Positions 6,683 to 9,314 of a DNA stretch of 9,314 nt are shown here, in pieces; position 1 is the first letter of the stretch, and each line of letters begins with the position of its first letter. Made by a program: the position numbers and the translations under genes. Source of the DNA: Desulfobacterales bacterium (GTDB lineage: Bacteria; Desulfobacterota; Desulfobacteria; Desulfobacterales; C00003060); the NCBI GenBank assembly GCA_030616425.1, contig JAUWXJ010000087.1:1-9314 (forward strand), given 5' to 3'. Under the pieces are notes generated by a model. It did no database searches. It was given only the letters and a program-made list of their open reading frames with translations, and was not told the DNA's origin.

Positions 6683-6928
6683 TTACTTGGTGTAACCAGG
6701 AAGGTCTACTGTAGAACAGGTTCCGGACGGGCATTCCCTTGATCGAGTCTTCGGGCCCCGAGATTCTCCCTTCCCAAAGCCCATGGTGTGGCTGGTTGTA
6801 CTCATGATGCGCTCAAAGTTTTCGGACTTACAGTGGGGACATCTCATCTCCACCTTGTCCTGAGTGCTCATCTTGAGGATCTCAAAGACATCATTGCACT
6901 TCAAACAGCGAAATTCGTATATAGGCAT
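6683..6928 (-). CDS. FmdB-family zinc-ribbon protein
   Basis: A small protein of 81 residues starting MPIYEFRC, the hallmark of the FmdB/CxxC_CXXC_SSSS family of putative regulatory zinc ribbons. Zinc ligands are Cys8, Cys11, Cys30 and Cys33. Two further cysteines (Cys66, Cys71) lie in the low-complexity Gly/Ser/Thr tail. A good ribosome site (AGAAGGGA) sits about nine bases upstream of the ATG. FmdB was named as a putative regulator of the formamidase operon, but the molecular role of most members is unknown. It lies upstream of the feo operon in the same direction, with a 112-base gap holding the separate feo promoter; whether it belongs to the metal system is open. Confidence 0.9.
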   Translation of the reverse strand: MPIYEFRCLKCNDVFEILKMSTQDKVEMRCPHCKSENFERIMSTTSHTMGFGKGESRGPKTRSRECPSGTCSTVDLPGYTK

Positions 6929-6963
6929 TACAGTTGTCCCTTCTTCCAGAATAGTTTGAATTC

Positions 6964-6992
6964 TATATACCAGAGATATCGCATGGTGGCAA
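6964..6992 (-). promoter_or_regulatory. Promoter of the FmdB-type gene
   Basis: Minus strand TTGCCA (6992-6987), a 17-base spacer, then TATATA (6969-6964). The predicted start near 6957 leaves a leader of roughly 29 bases. Confidence 0.5.
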
Positions 6993-7124
6993 ACCTTTTC
7001 TATGGTTTCATAAATCCTGAGTGACTTCAGCTTTCGGCAAAAAAGAGAGGGTTGATAACGCCGTTGCTCTTCTTTATCATGATGATGGCTGTTTGCTGAT
7101 CACCAATAACGCTTACCATAATTC

Positions 7125-7153
7125 TTGACCATTCGTGTCAACTGTTCTACTTT
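7125..7153 (+). promoter_or_regulatory. Possible promoter of the P-loop ATPase gene
   Basis: TTGACC (7125-7130), a 17-base spacer and TACTTT (7148-7153), placing the start about 20 bases before the ATG. The -10 box is weak. Nothing else is recognised in the divergent spacer 6993-7124. Confidence 0.35.
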
Positions 7154-7181
7154 TCGAAAGAAAACCTAAGAAGAACAGAGT

Positions 7182-7715
7182 ATGAGTGAAACAAACTGGT
7201 ATGTAGTGACGGGGGCGCCTTCTTCAGGCAAAACCACCCTGGTACGTGAGCTGGAAAAGCTCGGGTACAGGGTTATTCACGAGGTGGCAAGGGGCTATAT
7301 TGAAACGCAGATGGAGCAGGGGCGGAGCTTGAAAGAGATCAGGGCTGATAAGAGATCTTTCGAAAACTGGATACTAAAGGCTAAGATAGCCATAGAGGCG
7401 GAGTTGCCCAAGGATGAAGTGATTATCTTTGATCGGGCTATCCCTGACAGCATCGCTTACTTTGAGGTGGCCGGCCTTCACACTAAAAAGGCGATTGAGA
7501 AAAGCCCTCGCAATCGATACAAGAAAATTTTCTTGCTGGATCGACTTCCTTACATGGTTGATCATGCCAGAATCGAGGACACCCAGACCGCCGTTAGACT
7601 AGAGCAATGTTTGGAGCAAAGTTACAAGATGCTGGGTTATGAGGTAACCAGGATTGCGCCCTTCCCTGTACAGAAGAGGCTAAGGCTTGTTCTGGAAGAG
7701 ATGGAAAAGGAGTGA
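7182..7715 (+). CDS. P-loop ATPase/kinase-like protein (AAA_28 / NadR-kinase-like)
   Basis: A soluble 177-residue P-loop protein. Walker A is GAPSSGKTT at 11-19. The Walker B-like segment is VIIFDRAIPDSIAY at 80-93, whose DR...D pattern resembles the DRS/DRx motif of deoxynucleoside and nicotinamide-riboside kinases. A segment with Arg and Asp (FLLDRLPYMVDHARIED, 117-133) is placed like the lid of small-molecule kinases. This matches the AAA_28/NadR-like group, whose substrates are mostly unknown; length and motif order are complete. It stands alone between divergent and convergent neighbours, so context gives no pathway. The ATG is chosen because VVTGAPSSGKT follows directly as the first strand; only a weak purine-rich AAGAAG lies upstream. 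Confidence 0.8.
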   Translation: MSETNWYVVTGAPSSGKTTLVRELEKLGYRVIHEVARGYIETQMEQGRSLKEIRADKRSFENWILKAKIAIEAELPKDEVIIFDRAIPDSIAYFEVAGLHTKKAIEKSPRNRYKKIFLLDRLPYMVDHARIEDTQTAVRLEQCLEQSYKMLGYEVTRIAPFPVQKRLRLVLEEMEKE

Positions 7716-7718
7716 TTT

Positions 7719-7750
7719 GAATTCGTAATTCGGAATGCAGAATGAGGAGT
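7719..7750. repeat. Degenerate ATTC/GAATG heptad-like intergenic repeat
   Basis: Just after the ATPase stop the sequence runs as imperfect 7-base units: GAATTCG, TAATTCG, GAATGCA, GAATGAG. This resembles the ATTC/GAAT-rich short repeats seen between genes in many Desulfobacterota; that comparison is from memory. The remainder of 7716-7805 contains no other recognisable feature. Confidence 0.35.
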
Positions 7751-7805
7751 TGGGGCCTTCGACCTGTTGGGATTCTGGACCGCCTTTCGGCTTAAAGATT
7801 GCCGA

Positions 7806-8198
7806 TTATTGGCTCTTCCGCTGTATTCCTCTCTTTGCATCTTGGTATTTTTTTAAGATAAGCTTGAGGGCGAAGTCAAGGCTAGACAGGTAGCCAAGGG
7901 TTGCGCTCAAGAACCGCTCCTTGAGCCCCTTTAGAACCTCGTCTTTTTCAGTTTCCTTAATAAAGTTACGCGTCTTCTCATAGCGGTAGGTGACTTTGTC
8001 GCCTACTGCCTTTCTAATGGCATCAAAGGGAAGATTTGATGAGTCTTGGTCTTCAAAGTATTCTCGCTCTACCCCAACCTCCATGCAAGCCAGAAAGGAG
8101 ACGAGCCACCGGTCTCCAGCCACATGTTTTGAACGGTCGTAAAGTTCAAGGGTCAGGCCGTTCTCAAGCTTTATTTTGTCAATCAGTCTTTGTTGCAT
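7806..8198 (-). CDS. Hypothetical protein, 130 residues
   Basis: Not a family I can name. The N-terminal half reads as mixed strand segments (LIDKIKLENGLTLELYDRS, then GDRWLVSFLACMEVGV). The C-terminal half (about 66-125) is predicted helical and charged, with KETEKDEVLKGLKERF and a basic tail. There is no signal peptide, membrane span or Cys/His metal motif, so it is probably a cytoplasmic protein. The intact frame, sensible composition and conventional ATG support a real gene. No clear ribosome site is seen. A 59-codon open frame ends ten bases upstream of its ATG, and a uvrD-type helicase lies further upstream on the same strand, separated by a terminator-like hairpin. Confidence 0.65.
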   Translation of the reverse strand: MQQRLIDKIKLENGLTLELYDRSKHVAGDRWLVSFLACMEVGVEREYFEDQDSSNLPFDAIRKAVGDKVTYRYEKTRNFIKETEKDEVLKGLKERFLSATLGYLSSLDFALKLILKKYQDAKRGIQRKSQ

Positions 8199-8208
8199 GT
8201 TACTGGTT

Positions 8209-8388
8209 TCACAGACTAGGCTTCGGAGGCAGGGAAATTCGCTTCACTTCGGCCTCCAATGCCTTTAGTAGCCTCGCATATGCTATTGCTGGAAATGGCT
8301 GTAGACCTACGTTCAGCGAAATTCCCTGCCTCCCAATGATTCCATACTTTGGGCCGAAAAGCCATGGCAAACAAGTCATAGGCTTCAT
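8209..8388 (-). CDS. Possible small open frame of 59 codons (uncertain)
   Basis: Minus-strand ATG at 8388-8386 and TGA at 8211-8209. The translation has a hydrophobic, Gly/Pro-rich first half (CLPWLFGPKYGIIG) and a plausible amphipathic helix (AIAYARLLKALEAEVKRI, 34-51), ending LPPKPSL. No Shine-Dalgarno sequence precedes it. Most of it coincides with the 109-bp palindrome, whose opposite strand is also open over the same stretch, so the frame may be a by-product of the repeat. Its stop is ten bases before the 130-residue gene, which would suit co-transcription if it is real. Confidence 0.25.
   Translation of the reverse strand: MKPMTCLPWLFGPKYGIIGRQGISLNVGLQPFPAIAYARLLKALEAEVKRISLPPKPSL
8225..8333. 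repeat. 109-bp imperfect palindrome (fold-back repeat)
   Basis: The outer arms GGAGGCAGGGAAATTCGCT (8225-8243) and 8315-8333 are inverted copies with 18 of 19 matches. Complementarity continues imperfectly inwards to a perfect GCATATGC at the centre (8276-8283), so the whole unit can fold as one long hairpin. It lies between the helicase gene and the 130-residue gene. No direct target duplication is visible at its edges. It may be a REP-like or MITE-like intergenic element, and it shares no ends with the element at 2669-2922. Confidence 0.65.
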
Positions 8389-8408
8389 TTAAGGGTGCTA
8401 AACTTGAC

Positions 8409-9314
8409 TCATAATTTAAAAAGGCTCAGTTGCGGAGCCTCCTTTTTGGGTGCTCGTTTTGCTGAAAAAGGCTTCTTGTATTCTTTCAGATCTTCTTCAA
8501 TGGCTGCGAGAAAAGGGGAGATGCGCTGCAAAGTTCTCTGCCCAAACCAGAGCCTCCTCTTGACATGGGTGAGATAGATCTTCTCCTGCGCCCGGGTTAA
8601 GGCCACATAGAATAACCTTTTTTCTTCAAGGGGGTCTCCCTGTTCACCTCCTTTTCTCCGGTACGGGATCAGGCCATCTTCGCAACCACTGACAAAGACC
8701 ACGGGAAACTCAAGCCCTTTAGCAGCATGCATGGTCATCAGGGAAACCTTTTCTGCATCTGGGTCATAGCGGTCCTGTCCCTTCTCAAGGGCAAGGTGGG
8801 CCAAGAAATCGATACACCGGGCCTCAAAGGATCTGGATATATCCAAAAGTGCTGTCAGGTCTTCTTGAAACTTATTATCAGCATTCATGGCATCCCTGAT
8901 TCCGAATTTATCCAGAATATGGAGGATCTGTTCATACACGCTCATCCCATCAAGGGACTCTTTGAGTTGATTCAAATCGTTTGAAAAGATCCTGAGTTTC
9001 TTGGCCGGGCCTGGTTTGAGCCCTGGGATCTCGTGTAAGCGCCCAAGGGCAGTCAAAAGAGAACGGTGTTTCATCTTACACCATTGCTGCAATGTATGAA
9101 CAGTATTGCGGCCGATCCCGCGCAAGGGGAAATTAATAATCCTTTCCACATCCAGGTCACACGCAGTCACCCCCCCCACCTTCAGATAGGCAATCAGCTC
9201 CCTAATCCCCTTTCGCTCCTGCAGTTTTTCATGCCCGACCGTTTGAAACGGGATGCCGGATCGTGAAAGGGCCTCCTCCATCGCTTTCCCCTGTTCCTTG
9301 ATACGGTAAAGCAC
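8409..9314 (-). CDS. UvrD/PcrA/Rep-type superfamily 1 DNA helicase, C-terminal part (5' end outside the window)
   Basis: ATP-dependent 3'-5' DNA helicase of the UvrD/Rep group, acting in DNA repair or replication restart. Only the last 301 residues are in the window. The frame enters from the right edge, and the first codon (GTG) is an internal Val of the motif IV region (VLYRIKEQGKAMEEAL). Present are the 2B domain with FPLRGIGRNTV (62-72), motif V TMHAAKGLEFPVVFVSG (194-210), and motif VI EEKRLFYVALTRAQ (230-243) with the arginine finger. The C-terminus ends in a basic, Pro/Lys-containing tail (KKPFSAKRAPKKEAPQ) and the residues LSLFKL. The ATP-binding motifs I-III lie outside the window, so full-length activity cannot be judged. 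A terminator-like hairpin overlaps the last codons. Confidence 0.93.
   Translation of the reverse strand: MLYRIKEQGKAMEEALSRSGIPFQTVGHEKLQERKGIRELIAYLKVGGVTACDLDVERIINFPLRGIGRNTVHTLQQWCKMKHRSLLTALGRLHEIPGLKPGPAKKLRIFSNDLNQLKESLDGMSVYEQILHILDKFGIRDAMNADNKFQEDLTALLDISRSFEARCIDFLAHLALEKGQDRYDPDAEKVSLMTMHAAKGLEFPVVFVSGCEDGLIPYRRKGGEQGDPLEEKRLFYVALTRAQEKIYLTHVKRRLWFGQRTLQRISPFLAAIEEDLKEYKKPFSAKRAPKKEAPQLSLFKL
8418..8439 (-). terminator. Intrinsic-type terminator overlapping the end of the helicase gene
   Basis: On the minus strand a GGCTC/GAGCC stem (8439-8435 with 8427-8423) and a seven-base loop are followed by TTTTT (8422-8418). The hairpin lies inside the last codons of the helicase, before its TGA at 8411-8409. 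The plus strand reads GGCTC-loop-GAGCC then TCCTTTTT, so it could act in both directions. Confidence 0.5.

Noticed and set aside
2883..8314. Shared 12-mer CTGAACGTAGGT between the two palindromic elements (2883-2894 and, inverted, 8303-8314)
   Set aside because: A few shared 12-mers are expected by chance in 9 kb, and the flanking bases and element ends do not match.
8036..8392. 118-codon plus-strand frame across the palindrome
   Set aside because: It overlaps the 130-residue gene antisense and crosses the inverted repeat; the translation has no protein-like pattern and there is no ribosome site.
1..9314. CRISPR array, tRNA, rRNA, toxin-antitoxin pair or phage genes
   Set aside because: No regularly spaced direct repeats, no cloverleaf or rRNA-like sequence, and no gene pair or phage motif was seen.

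Overview
The window looks like a chromosomal stretch from a Gram-negative bacterium. It is most likely a member of the Desulfobacterota (former Deltaproteobacteria), although that rests on the style of the Feo, Fur and UvrD proteins and on a degenerate ATTC/GAATG intergenic repeat, not on a marker gene. Gene density is high, every long reading frame is intact, and there is no rRNA, tRNA, CRISPR array or intact transposase.

Layout. Positions 21-2553 (+) hold a three-gene metal ABC importer of the ZnuA-ZnuC-ZnuB / MntABC type. The genes overlap or nearly abut, so they form one operon whose promoter lies outside the window. Positions 2554-2983 hold no gene. Instead they contain a 254-bp fold-back, MITE-like element with 20-bp terminal inverted repeats, followed directly by a promoter and Fur box for a classical Fur-family repressor (2984-3418, +). 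Converging on it is a ferrous-iron operon on the minus strand, transcribed from about 6600 down to 3449: a Fur-FeoA fusion protein, then feoA, then feoB. Its TTGACA-17-TATTAT promoter is overlapped by a second Fur box. Upstream of that, on the minus strand, is a small FmdB-type zinc-ribbon protein with its own promoter. Divergent from it is a P-loop kinase-like ATPase (7182-7715, +). The right end has an unrecognised 130-residue protein, a 109-bp imperfect palindrome that also carries a 59-codon open frame, and the 3' part of a UvrD/PcrA-type helicase gene that runs off the window edge.

How it fits together. Positions 21-6616 make up a transition-metal homeostasis cluster: high-affinity import of Zn/Mn-type ions, Fe(II) import by FeoB helped by FeoA, and two Fur-type sensors that each appear to control their own transcription. 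The most unusual gene is the Fur-FeoA fusion. It joins a metal-sensing repressor to the SH3-like accessory domain of the transporter it is co-transcribed with, a layout resembling the C-terminal SH3 domain of DtxR/IdeR regulators. The other noteworthy objects are the two palindromic non-coding elements, at 2669-2922 and 8225-8333.
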